Shown here piece after piece: positions 32,716 to 42,700 of a DNA stretch of 64,000 nt (the first letter of the stretch is position 1; every line of letters begins with the position of its first letter). Origin of the DNA: Verrucomicrobiota bacterium (GTDB taxonomy: Bacteria; Verrucomicrobiota; Kiritimatiellia; SS1-B-03-39; UBA6053); assembly GCA_020831625.1 (NCBI GenBank), contig JAFIGD010000018.1:1-64000 (forward strand), read 5' to 3'. Under the pieces are notes generated by a model. The model did not search any database and was not told the DNA's origin. It saw nothing but the letters and a program-made list of their open reading frames with translations. The position numbers were made by a program, and so were the translations under genes.

Positions 32716-34758
32716 ATGTACAGCCTCACGTTGAAAAATCCCGGGGGGAGGGCGTATGTGCTGATGCCCGGCGCCCTGTTGAACGGGAACCGTTTTGAAT
32801 CCATACCGGCCCCCTATTTGCCGATGTATCCGGCGAACCGGTCGGGACCGGACATGCCGACGTTGATCAGCAACGTTCCGCGTTTGGCGAAGCGGTTGGA
32901 TGAAGCTTCCCGGGTTCAGTTTTTCGCCGGGCACATGTCCTGGCCGGCACTGATGTGCTGGCATCCGGACACCCGGGAGGCCTTGTTTGTGACCGCGCCC
33001 TCGCATGTGGAGGGCTATGAGGTGCTTTGGGAACTCTCTGAGCCGGAAGGACACGAAACGCTCGGCCTGGTTCTGTGCGCCCCCGGGGCGCGGGACAGCC
33101 GTTATGTGCCGATTCGAACGGACGAGCCCGCTCAGGATCCCTGTCCCCCGGGCCTTGACTTCGAGATCCCGGCAACCGTAATCCGTTTCCGGGCGGAGGA
33201 TTTGCCGTCGTTTTTTGAACAGGTCTTTTCGCTCTGGGCGGAGGCCCTGGGGCAACATGCCGCCCCGGCAAGCTGTCCCCTGTCCCGCGCGGCGGACATC
33301 ATCACCGGGAAATACGATGAGGAAAACTGGTTTGAGGATTGGGGATTGTATCTGACCGCGCCGGATCCCGACGGGAAATATCCGTATCAGACCGGCTGGT
33401 GCGGGGGAGGGATCGCGGCCTATGCGCTGGGCGCGGCTCCCGGGTCTCTGACCCGCCAACGCGCCGCCGAAAATCTGCGGCGGGTCTGCGCCGAATCCGC
33501 GACCCCGTCGGGCCTGCTGTACGGCTGCCGCCGCCGCGCGGGCTGGGTTCCTGATTTTGAAGGAGTCACCGCCCCCCCGCACGCGCGGCGCTGGACGCTC
33601 ACCCGCCGTCAGGGTGACGCGCTTTATTATCTCGCCAAAGATCTGCTCCGCCGCCCGCCCGAATCCGATGACCCGCGCCTCGGAACCGTCCGGAATCTCG
33701 CCTCGTCACTGGTCAAATGTTTCTTGTCACAAGCAGCTGACCTCCGTCCTACGACCTCCGACCTCCAACCTCCGACCTCTCCCTGGGGGCATTATCTGGA
33801 CAACGACACCGGAGAAATTGCGGCGGGCGGAACCGCTTCCGGCGCGGTCATTCCCGGGGCCCTGGCACTGATGCACCTGCTCGACGGCGACGCGGAAATG
33901 CTGGGTGTCGCGGAATCCGCCGCGGAATTCTATTTTCAAAACTTCACCCTGAAGGGGATGTGCAACGGAGGACCGGGCGACGCGCTGGGATGTCCCGACA
34001 GCGAGTCGGCGTTCGCGCTGATGGAATCTTTTGTCTGGCTTTGGCAGGTGACCGGAAAACCGGACTGGCTTGACAAAGCCCGCGCGGCGGCGCAACAGGC
34101 CCTGCTGTGGGTGATGCCTTATGGCTGGCTGTTTCCGGCCGACACGGAATTCGGTCGGCTGGGCATCGACAGCACCGGCACCGTGTTCGCCAACGTGCAG
34201 AACAAGCACAGCGCCCCCGGGATTTGCACGCATTCCGGCGAGGGGCTGCTGCGCCTTTTCCGCGCCTCCGGCGACCAACGCTTCCTCCTTGCGCTGCGGG
34301 CGCTTGTCCGGGCGCTTCCCCAGTGTCTGAGCCGGGAGGACCGGCCTGTCCACGATCCCGCCGGCCACCCGCTGCCTCCGGGCTGGATCAACGAGCGGGT
34401 CAACACCAATGACTGGGACAACAATGTCGGCGGGGTGTTTTGCGGCAGTTGCTGGTGTGAAATCTCCCTGTTGCTGTCTTACCTGGAACTCCCCGGCGTG
34501 GTGGCGCAGCCGGACACCGGGCTTGTTTCCTGTCTGGATCACGTACACGCGGAATGGGTGGACCCCGACCGCCATGCTTTGCGGATCACCAATCCCACCC
34601 GGTACCCCGCCCGTGTCCGGTTACTCCTCGAAACCGCCGGTTCCGCCAAAAGTACGCCGATGAATCCCGGAGACGTGGAAACCCTTCCGGTTGTGCACCT
34701 GGAACCCGGTGAACAAATCATTCTGCGGGTATCTGAGTGCACGGATTTTTCCGGATAG
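32716..34758 (+). CDS. Cytoplasmic protein of unknown family, last gene of the transporter operon
   Basis: 680 residues, no signal peptide or membrane span. An N-terminal beta-rich part (about 1-190) is followed by helix-rich sequence with GWCGGGIAAYALG, then LALMHLLDGDAEML and ICTHSGEGLLRLFRASGD, suggesting an alpha/alpha-toroid as in many glycosidases, epimerases and lyases. I do not recognise the family. Starting directly at the stop of the ATPase gene implies that it handles what the importer brings in. At about residues 340-353 the DNA (33735-33778) is a run of GACCTCC-like repeats encoding DLRPTTSDLQPPTSP, which looks like an in-frame insertion. The C-terminal 80 residues form a small beta domain (VRLLLETAG). 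Confidence 0.75.
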   Translation: MYSLTLKNPGGRAYVLMPGALLNGNRFESIPAPYLPMYPANRSGPDMPTLISNVPRLAKRLDEASRVQFFAGHMSWPALMCWHPDTREALFVTAPSHVEGYEVLWELSEPEGHETLGLVLCAPGARDSRYVPIRTDEPAQDPCPPGLDFEIPATVIRFRAEDLPSFFEQVFSLWAEALGQHAAPASCPLSRAADIITGKYDEENWFEDWGLYLTAPDPDGKYPYQTGWCGGGIAAYALGAAPGSLTRQRAAENLRRVCAESATPSGLLYGCRRRAGWVPDFEGVTAPPHARRWTLTRRQGDALYYLAKDLLRRPPESDDPRLGTVRNLASSLVKCFLSQAADLRPTTSDLQPPTSPWGHYLDNDTGEIAAGGTASGAVIPGALALMHLLDGDAEMLGVAESAAEFYFQNFTLKGMCNGGPGDALGCPDSESAFALMESFVWLWQVTGKPDWLDKARAAAQQALLWVMPYGWLFPADTEFGRLGIDSTGTVFANVQNKHSAPGICTHSGEGLLRLFRASGDQRFLLALRALVRALPQCLSREDRPVHDPAGHPLPPGWINERVNTNDWDNNVGGVFCGSCWCEISLLLSYLELPGVVAQPDTGLVSCLDHVHAEWVDPDRHALRITNPTRYPARVRLLLETAGSAKSTPMNPGDVETLPVVHLEPGEQIILRVSECTDFSG

Positions 34759-34800
34759 CTAAATATAGTTAATTCCGCTCTTGACATATTCCAACCGAAG

Positions 34801-34827
34801 TGTGAAATTTAAAAAATAATATTTACA
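34801..34827 (+). promoter_or_regulatory. AT-rich box ending in ATTTACA upstream of the PEP-CTERM gene
   Basis: TGTGAAATTTAAAAAATAAT followed by ATTTACA ends 67 bp before the ATG at 34895. It aligns with the box at 24438-24465 apart from small gaps; TTTACA replaces TTGACA. Confidence 0.5.
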
Positions 34828-34894
34828 TCCTTTACATCGTTGTATCGCATTCGTGAATGCGCATGACCCCTGAACACACCTACAAGGCAGAAAA

Positions 34895-35701
34895 ATGAAA
34901 AATACCCATATCACGGCCGCTCTCGCCGTCTTTTTGTCCGCGATCACCACGCAGGCGTCCATTATAACAAACGGCAACCTCGAAACCCAAGTCAACAAAG
35001 AAACGAAATCGATCACAGCCGTAGGTACTAACGTATATTTTCTGGACCCGGAACTTGATGTTAGTGTGTCCAGTGGCGTAACCTCCGGTAGTGGCGAAAA
35101 AACCGATACGTCTGCAAATGAATGGCTCTGGACACAGATGAATGGAGGTTTCCAGTACAGCGAGACCGGAGGCGTCGGAGGCGGCGGCGCTTTTATTGCC
35201 AATGATCAGAGGACAAATCCCCGCGCGGTGGGCTTTTTCGCGGATGACGGCAAGGCGTCGACCGGACTGTACGATTTCTCGATGGATGTGTATTTTGATA
35301 CTCATGAATCGCGCAACCCGATTTTCAATGTCGAGCTGTATGCCTGGAACGATGGTGATAACAGACCGAGACTGACCATGGGAGGGGCACCACCGGATAA
35401 CGGCGACTTTGCCTATAACGACAGCCATTTCGGTGATGCCGTCGCGATTCTGGACAATGTGCAGATCGCCTCTGATTCCGTAACCGCCTCGACCTGGACC
35501 ACGATTTCTTTGGGTTCCTACGATTTAGGGGGCGGCTATGACTTCTACGCCTGGCGGATCGGTGTTGTCGGGGCTGATGGAAATGATGACTACCGCTTTG
35601 ACAACGTCACCGCGATCCCCGAGCCATCCTCCCTGATGTTGATGGCCCTGGCGGGCCTGAGCCTGTATGGCCTGCGGTTTCGGAAAAACTCCACGCGCTG
35701 A
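34895..35701 (+). CDS. PEP-CTERM-sorted exported protein
   Basis: 268 residues. A signal peptide ends near TTQAS, followed by an acidic, glycine-rich beta-sandwich region (NGNLETQVN near the start, later FSMDVYFDTHESRNPIF and YDFYAWRIGVVGADGNDD). The sorting tail is IPEPSSLMLMALAGLSLYGL and then RFRKNSTR. The tail is almost the same as in the protein at 10107, but the body is different. The ligand is unknown; being in this region and behind the same box, it may bind glycan at the surface. The gene converges on the LacI-type regulator with only 19 bp between stop codons and no visible terminator. Confidence 0.83.
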   Translation: MKNTHITAALAVFLSAITTQASIITNGNLETQVNKETKSITAVGTNVYFLDPELDVSVSSGVTSGSGEKTDTSANEWLWTQMNGGFQYSETGGVGGGGAFIANDQRTNPRAVGFFADDGKASTGLYDFSMDVYFDTHESRNPIFNVELYAWNDGDNRPRLTMGGAPPDNGDFAYNDSHFGDAVAILDNVQIASDSVTASTWTTISLGSYDLGGGYDFYAWRIGVVGADGNDDYRFDNVTAIPEPSSLMLMALAGLSLYGLRFRKNSTR

Positions 35702-35720
35702 ATCGCTTCCGCGATCCATT

Positions 35721-36770
35721 TCAGGACTGGCCGCCCTCCACCAGGGCGGGCGGGATTTTGATGGTTTGAGGCGGTTCGTCGGGATTTTCGATGCGCCAGA
35801 GCAGTTGCTGAACCGCCCGTTTTCCGATTTGAGACGCATGAATATCCAGAGACGCGGGAATGGGGGAGAGGGTGGCCAGAATCGGCTCCTCGTTGTTGCA
35901 GGAGATAACGGTCAGATCTTTCCCGGGCGTCAAGCCTCTGATATGCATGGCGGAATACAACGCCTGCGCCACCATGTCCGCCTCAGTGAACACCGCGGTC
36001 GGCCGCGGTTTCAGGGCCATCAGCGCATCCAGGGTTTCGAGCATGGCCTCCTGATGGATTCCATGCACCCGGCGGGTGATGAAGAGCAGATCGCGGATCA
36101 ACAGCTCCGCCGTCCCTCCGTTTTCCTGCACGGTGTTTTTAAAGTCGATGCCGCGCTGCTGAAAAAAGAAGTCCGTGTCCCCGCAGATGTGCCCGATGAA
36201 CGCCGTATGCCGGTGTCCCTGTTGCAAGAGGTATTCCGCAGCCATCACGCCCAGAAGCCGGTTGTCGTAGGTGACCCGGTCCCAAGGTTCACCGGGCTGC
36301 GCATTCCGCATCATTTGCACCACGGGCACCCCTTTCAACTCTTTCAAATTCTGCATCGGCCGGGTTCCTCCGAACATCAGGGCTCCGTCCACGGTGGCGG
36401 GAAGGATCTTTTTCTTTTTTTTCTGCAGAAACTCCTGATTTAAATGCCGGAGGATGAAAATTTTACCGGCTTTGTTTACGGCGTTTTCCACGCCGTGCAA
36501 CAGATCGGCATACACGGGAGCGTAAAGGGTCGAGAGCGTGATCCCGGGCACGATTAGAGCGATACGATTGGTGCGTTTGGTTCCGGGCGGCTCGTCAGGG
36601 TCTTTTTTTGGCCGTCCGGGAGGGTTATGAACATAGCCAAGTTCTTTGACGGTTTTTAATACAATATCACGGGTCTCCGGAGCGACCCGGGGCAGTCCCC
36701 GGAGCGCGAGTGAAACGGTGGAGGGTGAAACACCCGATTTTTGTGCGACTTCTTCAATACTGACTGGCAT
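35721..36770 (-). CDS. LacI-family transcriptional regulator
   Basis: About 349 residues. The N-terminal helix-turn-helix (SIEEVAQKSGVSPSTVSLAL, 4-23) and hinge (KELGYVHNPP) are typical, followed by a periplasmic-binding-protein-like sensor (IALIVPGITLSTLYAPVYAD, later VISCNNEEPILATLSPIPAS). These proteins repress or activate sugar-use genes in response to a sugar ligand. It is the only regulator in the window, so it is the best candidate to control the shared AT-rich boxes, although those boxes are not the classic CG-centred LacI palindrome. The start at 36770 follows AAAGGAAA. A longer frame from 36830 is less likely because the domain begins at MPVSIEEV. A lysine run (KKKKKK) lies in the sensor domain. 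Confidence 0.92.
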   Translation of the reverse strand: MPVSIEEVAQKSGVSPSTVSLALRGLPRVAPETRDIVLKTVKELGYVHNPPGRPKKDPDEPPGTKRTNRIALIVPGITLSTLYAPVYADLLHGVENAVNKAGKIFILRHLNQEFLQKKKKKILPATVDGALMFGGTRPMQNLKELKGVPVVQMMRNAQPGEPWDRVTYDNRLLGVMAAEYLLQQGHRHTAFIGHICGDTDFFFQQRGIDFKNTVQENGGTAELLIRDLLFITRRVHGIHQEAMLETLDALMALKPRPTAVFTEADMVAQALYSAMHIRGLTPGKDLTVISCNNEEPILATLSPIPASLDIHASQIGKRAVQQLLWRIENPDEPPQTIKIPPALVEGGQS

Positions 36771-36927
36771 CCGATGGTTTCCTTTCACGGAATCGTTGCT
36801 GAGGTAATCATTCCTGCTGACATAATTCACATACGGTATATCCGGCGAAAATCCCAGTAAAATCGCATATTTTTTTTATATTTTTTCGTCTTGATTTCAT
36901 GATGAATTTAAATAATAAATTTTTATT

Positions 36928-37692
36928 ATGCCGAGTTTCAGATACACTAAAGCCGGAAAGCAGGGGTTCACCTTAATGGAAATGCTTGTGGTTGTGGTGA
37001 TTCTGGTCTTGCTGGCGGCGTTGATTTCCGGGGGCGTGAACCGTTCCATCAACCGGGCACATGCCGCCACCTGCATGAGTAATCTTCGACAAATCGGGAA
37101 TCTGGTTACGATCTACGCGATGGATAACAACGGGTATTTCCCGTGGGCCCGTCCGGCGGAAACCGCTGAAAGAGATCAGGGATGGAACTGGAACAGTTAC
37201 GGGGCCGCTCCGATCGGCAACCGGGAAGGGTGGAACGGACGGACGTTTGGAGGGGAGCTTCCCTATCTGGCGGGTTATAACGAGGAGGGCGGGATGTCGG
37301 TTGAAGAATACCGAAGGCCGGGCAGCCGGATCATTTTCGACTGTCCGGTCGGCGCGGGCTCTGCGCTGGCCGGGGAAAAGGGATATGCCATGAACCGGGT
37401 GGTCGGCGGAATCGCCGGCAGAGACGATTATCGACTGACTCTTGCGGGATTGCCGAATCCGGAGAGGGTTATTTTGATTGTGGACAATTCACGCGGCGAG
37501 GATCCGGACCCGTATCCGAACACGCAAACGCCGCCCTGGTTTTCGCCCTCAATGTCCGGGTACGCCTCCTGGACGAACACCATCGGGTTTCACCGTCATT
37601 CGAACAAAGCGCAGATGCTGTTTGCGGACCTGCATGCCGGCGCCATGTCCAGGGAGCAGGTGACGTTGGACAATATCAGATCGGGGCTCTAA
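36928..37692 (+). CDS. Type II/IV pseudopilin-like protein (prepilin N-terminal motif)
   Basis: 254 residues. The prepilin peptidase motif is G13-FTLME, with the conserved glutamate at mature position 5, followed by a hydrophobic helix (MLVVVVILVLLAALISGG). The body ends with a variant of the processing-associated motif, HRHSNKAQMLFADLH. Such proteins are abundant in Verrucomicrobia, Lentisphaerae and Planctomycetes and are often next to degradative enzymes; the exact role is unsettled. The ATG follows an A/T-rich leader (36901-36927) with no ribosome-binding site, so translation may be leaderless or the start misplaced. It is divergent from the LacI-type regulator. Confidence 0.85.
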   Translation: MPSFRYTKAGKQGFTLMEMLVVVVILVLLAALISGGVNRSINRAHAATCMSNLRQIGNLVTIYAMDNNGYFPWARPAETAERDQGWNWNSYGAAPIGNREGWNGRTFGGELPYLAGYNEEGGMSVEEYRRPGSRIIFDCPVGAGSALAGEKGYAMNRVVGGIAGRDDYRLTLAGLPNPERVILIVDNSRGEDPDPYPNTQTPPWFSPSMSGYASWTNTIGFHRHSNKAQMLFADLHAGAMSREQVTLDNIRSGL

Positions 37693-37696
37693 AGAC

Positions 37697-37740
37697 CGGA
37701 TTCGGGATGCATCCGTCTCGATGAGGCGGAACAGGTGATC
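37697..37740 (+). pseudogene. 44-bp relic of the heparinase-like gene (two joined pieces)
   Basis: 37697-37715 is identical to 47651-47669 of the heparinase-like gene, and 37709-37740 matches 49018-49049 of the same gene with one mismatch. The pieces overlap at GCATCCG, which is present at both parental sites. This is what a deletion between short repeats would leave. It sits in the 70-bp spacer between the pseudopilin and the next beta-helix gene and codes for nothing by itself. Confidence 0.7.
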
Positions 37741-37762
37741 TGAAAACCTAAAGGAGTCAGAG

Positions 37763-39589
37763 ATGGAATACCATGTGTCTAAAGAGGGAAATGACCAAAA
37801 TCCGGGAACGGAAAAGAAACCGTTGTGCCACATCCGGGCGGCGGCCCTGCGGGCGGAGCCGGGAGACTGTGTCACTGTGCACAGCGGGGGGTACCGGGAA
37901 CGGGTCGATCCACCCCGTGGCGGGCTGTCCGATGAAAAGCGGATCACGTATCGGGCGGCGGAGGGGGAGGGGGTCGCGATCAAAGGATCGGAAATTCTGA
38001 GTGGATGGAGGCTGATTGACGGGAGGGTGTGGATGGCGCGGATGCCGAATGATCTTTTTGGCGGGTTCAATCCGTTTGCGAACGAGTTGAGGGGAGACAG
38101 GTTTTTTCCGCAGGGACGGACGCATCACAGCGGCGCGGTGTATGTGAACGGTCAGGCCTTGGGTGAAGCCAAAGTTCTGGAGGCCCTTTTCGATGTGGGA
38201 GGCGAGGCCTGGTTCGCGAAAAGCGGCGCGTATGAGACGCTTGTTTGGGTCAATCCCGGAGACCGGGACCCGAATGAGGAACTGATGGAGGTGAATGTGC
38301 GGCCCTGCGTGTTTTATCCCTCCCGGCCGGGGGTCAATTATTTGACCGTGCGGGGCTTCACCCTGAGTCAGGCGGCCACGCCCTGGTCCCCGCCCACCAC
38401 CGAACAGATCGGACTGATCGGGGTGAACTGGAGCAAGGGCTGGGTGATCGAAGAGAACACGGTTCTGCATTCCCGCTGCACCGGGCTCACTCTGGGAAAA
38501 TATTTCGACCGGGAGGACGGGGCGAATGAATACGGCTTCAACGCGCACTTCCAAACCGTGAAACGGGTGCTGGCGCGGGGCGACTGGACCCGGGAGCATA
38601 TTGGACATCATCTGGTGAAAAACAACCATATCGCCTTTTGCGGTCAGGCCGGTATTGTGGGAGGCCACGGCGGCGCGTTTTGCACGATCACCGGGAACGT
38701 GATTCACGATATTCACACCCGGGAGCGGTTCAGCGGGTTCGAGCAGGCGGGGATTAAACTGCACGCGCCGGTGGATACCGAAATCCGCCGGAATCTGATT
38801 TTCAACTGCAACATGGGGATCTGGCTGGACTGGATGACCCAGGGCGCGCGGGTGAGCGGGAACTGTCTTTACGGGAACCGCGAACAGGATTTGTTTATTG
38901 AAATCGGTCACGGCCCCTGTCTGGTGGACAGCAACGTGCTGTTGTCGCCGACCTCGTTGATCGACTCCGCCCAGGGCGGGGCCTATGTGCACAATCTGTT
39001 TGGCGGGGAAGTGCGGCAGCGGGCGGAGGCGGTGCGGAAGACACCCTTTTTCAATCCCCATTCCACGGAGTGGGCGGGAGAGGCCGGGGTGGGGGACGGG
39101 GATGAGCGATTTGTGAACAATCTGTTTCTGGCCGAAGGAGGCCTGGCGGGGTACGACGGGAACCGGGAGCCGTTGTCGATGGAGGGCAACGTCTTTCTGT
39201 ACAGATCGAAGCCCTGCCGCCTGGAATCCGGTGCTTTGCGAATTCCCGAAGCGGACAACCGGTTCGGGGTGGAAACCCGGGAGGGAGGACGGGAACTGCG
39301 GCTGAGGATCAAACCGCAATGGCGGAAGCGCGGGTGTCGGCTGGTGCGCGGCGGGGATCTGGGAAAGACAGTCGTGAGCGGACAGGGATTCGAAGCGCCG
39401 GATGGAAGCCCGATTGTGTTTGACCGGGACTATTTCGGGGGGGCGCGGAACCCGGATGGTCCCTTCCCGGGGCCTTTCGAATGCCGGGAGGATATGGAAA
39501 CGTTTCAGGTCTGGCCCCCGGAGGATGATGTGCGCGGGGTGGAGGAGCTTCGGCAGACCGGGACGGATTTCGAGGAGGAGCCGAGATAG
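37763..39589 (+). CDS. Cytoplasmic right-handed parallel beta-helix protein
   Basis: 608 residues without a signal peptide, in contrast to the other beta-helix proteins here. It opens with YHVSKEGNDQNPGT and CHIRAAALRAEPGD, the usual start of DUF1565-type beta-helix enzymes, then GYRERVDPPRGG, a pattern repeated in the protein at 39764 (VYRERVKPPRGG). Beta-helix coils follow: NNHIAFCGQAGIVGGHGGAF, NVIHDIHTRERFSGF, NLIFNCNMGIWLDW. The C-terminal 90 residues look beta-sandwich-like. A strong AAGGAG precedes the ATG. The fold is common to glycosidases and lyases; the family is not recognised. It may act on imported oligosaccharide. Confidence 0.75.
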   Translation: MEYHVSKEGNDQNPGTEKKPLCHIRAAALRAEPGDCVTVHSGGYRERVDPPRGGLSDEKRITYRAAEGEGVAIKGSEILSGWRLIDGRVWMARMPNDLFGGFNPFANELRGDRFFPQGRTHHSGAVYVNGQALGEAKVLEALFDVGGEAWFAKSGAYETLVWVNPGDRDPNEELMEVNVRPCVFYPSRPGVNYLTVRGFTLSQAATPWSPPTTEQIGLIGVNWSKGWVIEENTVLHSRCTGLTLGKYFDREDGANEYGFNAHFQTVKRVLARGDWTREHIGHHLVKNNHIAFCGQAGIVGGHGGAFCTITGNVIHDIHTRERFSGFEQAGIKLHAPVDTEIRRNLIFNCNMGIWLDWMTQGARVSGNCLYGNREQDLFIEIGHGPCLVDSNVLLSPTSLIDSAQGGAYVHNLFGGEVRQRAEAVRKTPFFNPHSTEWAGEAGVGDGDERFVNNLFLAEGGLAGYDGNREPLSMEGNVFLYRSKPCRLESGALRIPEADNRFGVETREGGRELRLRIKPQWRKRGCRLVRGGDLGKTVVSGQGFEAPDGSPIVFDRDYFGGARNPDGPFPGPFECREDMETFQVWPPEDDVRGVEELRQTGTDFEEEPR

Positions 39590-39655
39590 CGGTTTCTGTT
39601 CGGCATATTGAATCCGGTCAAAGGAAACGCCCCATTTCAGAGCACCCCGGATGGG

Positions 39656-39687
39656 ATTGTGTAGTAATTATAAATATTATATTTTAC
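39656..39687 (+). promoter_or_regulatory. AT-rich box upstream of the large beta-helix gene
   Basis: ATTGTGTAGTAATTATAAAT and then ATTATATTTTAC align over the whole length with the box at 24434-24465. A second GATTGTGTAG at 39699-39708 is followed by ATTTGACA (39709-39716), giving a TTGACA at 39711, about 50 bp before the ATG at 39764. Confidence 0.5.
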
Positions 39688-39763
39688 TTTTGAACTCTGA
39701 TTGTGTAGATTTGACAGTATCGATCTCATTACATCCTTCTTCTTCTTAAAGACTTTCAGACTC

Positions 39764-42700
39764 ATGCACCGCACTCCTGTCTCCCCGCCCGCTCCGCCGC
39801 GATCTATTGGACCTGCCGCCTGGACAACGTCGGTCAGCTCCGGCAGAAAAGCGGTTCTTTTGCTTTTGGGGCACCTCATGGTGAGCGGGTCTGTCGCTTT
39901 CGCCGCCGATATCCATGTTGACGGCGGCGGAGGGGGCAGTGGGGATGGATCTGTCGATGCGCCTTTCCTGACAATCCAGGAGGCCGCTGATGTGGCGCAG
40001 CCGGGCGACACGATTCTGGTCGCGGCGGGGGTGTACCGGGAAAGGGTGAAGCCGCCCCGGGGCGGAACCGCGGAAAGTCCTATTACCTATAAGGCCAAGG
40101 CGGGAGAGAAGGTCGTCATTACCGGTCTTGATCTTTGGAATCCGACGTGGGTGCCCGATACCGGAAATGTGTTTTCGGCGATCCCGGATGAGGCCCTGTT
40201 TCAGGATGATCAGTACGTTGACGGCGGGAACCCTTACCGCATTGCGACGGTGGAGACCTCGAACATGGTGGGCCGGAATCACACGCACACGCTGAGTCTC
40301 GGCCATGTCGTGGTCGACGGGGTGATGTGGGAGGAGATGGGCCGTAAAGAGGATATGAGGACGAGGATCCGCTCCTGGTGGTGCGACCTCAACACGGGCC
40401 GAATTTACATGCATTTCCCGGGGAATAATCCGTCCGCCCATCAGGTGGAGATCACCACCCGGCGGGGCGTTTTCCGGCCCCATCTGAGGGGATTGGGACA
40501 TATCGTGGTCGACGGGTTTATCATGGAGTACTGCGCCAATCAGTTCCCGCATCAATTCTGGTCGACCGACGCCACGCATCAAAGCGGTCTCATCGGGACG
40601 CGGGCGGGCCATCACTGGACAATCCGCAACTGTTTGTTCCGGAGAGCAAAGAGCATCGCCATGAGCGTGGGGCGGGGGGGCACCGCCTCCGGCGTGGACA
40701 ACGAGGTCCCGAAGCAGTTGCCGCCTCCCATTGCGCAGATCGGCTTCCATCTGATTGAAAACAACGTCTTTGAGTTCAACGGATCCGGAGGAATCCAGGG
40801 GCTCGGACACAACGGGGTTGTTGTGTCAAACAATTACTTCCGCAATAACAATTACCTGCAGCATCAATCCCATGAAACGGGCTGTATTAAGTTTCACCTC
40901 ACCAATGACGCCGTGGTCGAGGGGAACCGGTTTGAAAAAAACAACTGCGTGGCCGTCTGGTATGACAATACGGTCCGGCGCTCCCGGATTTCCGGGAACC
41001 TGATCCACGGATCCCGCGGGCCGGGAATTTCCGGGGACGGTATTTTTCTGGAAATGCTGGAGGAGGGTGCCGGGAATGAAATTATTGTGGATAACAATGT
41101 GATCATCGGTGTTCAACGCCACGGCATCTACACACACGACGCGTCCCACTCCATCATCACGAACAATCTCATCATGGACAGCGGGAGGGGGGGGCTTCAT
41201 TTCAGGGATCAAAGCAACACGCGCAAAGGCAACTGTCACAACCACTGGATACACAATAACCTGATTCTGAGAAATCAGAGCCCGATCCAGCTGCCGGTTG
41301 ACTGGGGGGACAGCGCATACAATAATCAATCCGACTTCAATGTCTTCTGGCCGGCCTCGGAACGATTCGCGGTGACCACACACGGGGATGCGGGGGGGAA
41401 CCGGAACCACATGATGGCGGCGATTCTGGATGCCTGGGAGAATGCGGGCTCGATCCCGCCCGATCTGAACGGGCTCGAGTGGGAAACGCCGGGATCCATC
41501 CTGGGATACTGGACTAACCTTGCCCAGTGGCGGGCGATTCGCGAGAACGATTTGAACAGCGTCTATGCCGACATCCACAGACTGCATTACGATCCGAACA
41601 CCTTCACCCTGACGATTGAAACCGATCAGGCCCCTTTGCTGGCGGGCGCTCCGTCCGTTCCGGAAGTAAACAGCGACTATTGGGGCAATCCGATCGGTGA
41701 GTATGCCAAAGCGGGGCCGTTTCAGAATCTGGCGGCGGGCCTCAACATCCTTCAGTTGTGGCCGGATTATGAGAACGCGATTCCGGAGAGTAACCCGGAA
41801 GATACCCTGACCGCATGGAGGGTCACGGGAGAGACGGTTGCGTCGACCGTTCCCTTCGGATTGGAAAGACGGGCGGATTATCTGGGGGTGACCCTGAAGG
41901 ACGGGACCGGCTATGTCACCGGCATCGAGAGGCCTTTGTCCATTTCCGCGGGGGCGCCGCTCTTCATTCAATTCGATTATTTTCACACGGATTCCGCTTT
42001 GAATTCGGGGCTGCAGCTTTCCAATGGATCCCAGCGCGGTATTAACCTGCACATGGCCGGCGCTTCGGGCGCTCCCGCCTTGAATGAGGCGGGGTCGTGG
42101 ACCACGTTGAATGCGGTCCTGCAACCCGACACCTGGTACCGTTTCACGCTGCTCATTCATCCGCTCGTGTCCGCGATCCATACCTTTGACCTGCAGGTCC
42201 AGTCCCTGGATCCCGCGGTTTCTTTGCATAAAGTGTTTCCCTCGCTGCGCTTTCAGACCGAAGTGGAATCGCTCAACACCCTGAAATTTCATTTCAATCT
42301 TCCGGCCGGCACGGACGGGGGAGAATATCATCTGGGAAATCTCGTGGTATCCGGTTACCGCTCCGGTTTGGAGTCCCCGTTTAAAACATGGCTGGCGGCG
42401 TACCGCGACGTGGGAGAACGGGATCCCGACACGGGGCGGCTGCTTGACGATGCGGATGGAGACGGAGTGCCCAATCTCTACAAATATGTTTTCGGGGGGG
42501 AGATCGGCATTCACAACCGGAACCCGGCATCTGAAAAGGTGGAGTATGTTTGGGAAAACGGGTCCTTCATCCTCAGCCGCAGAACGATCTCCATCGAGGA
42601 CACTGAACAAGTGCTGGGATACAGCCTGGATTTGCAGACCTGGACGGATGTGAGCCTGACCCCTCCGCTCTCACCCGGAGTGAGCCTTGGCGCGGATGTG

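Noticed and set aside
36901-36927. Another copy of the shared AT-rich box before the pseudopilin gene
   Set aside because: It is A/T-rich (AATTTAAATAATAAATTTTT) but lacks TTTGACA and abuts the ATG, so it cannot hold a -35 element at the usual distance.
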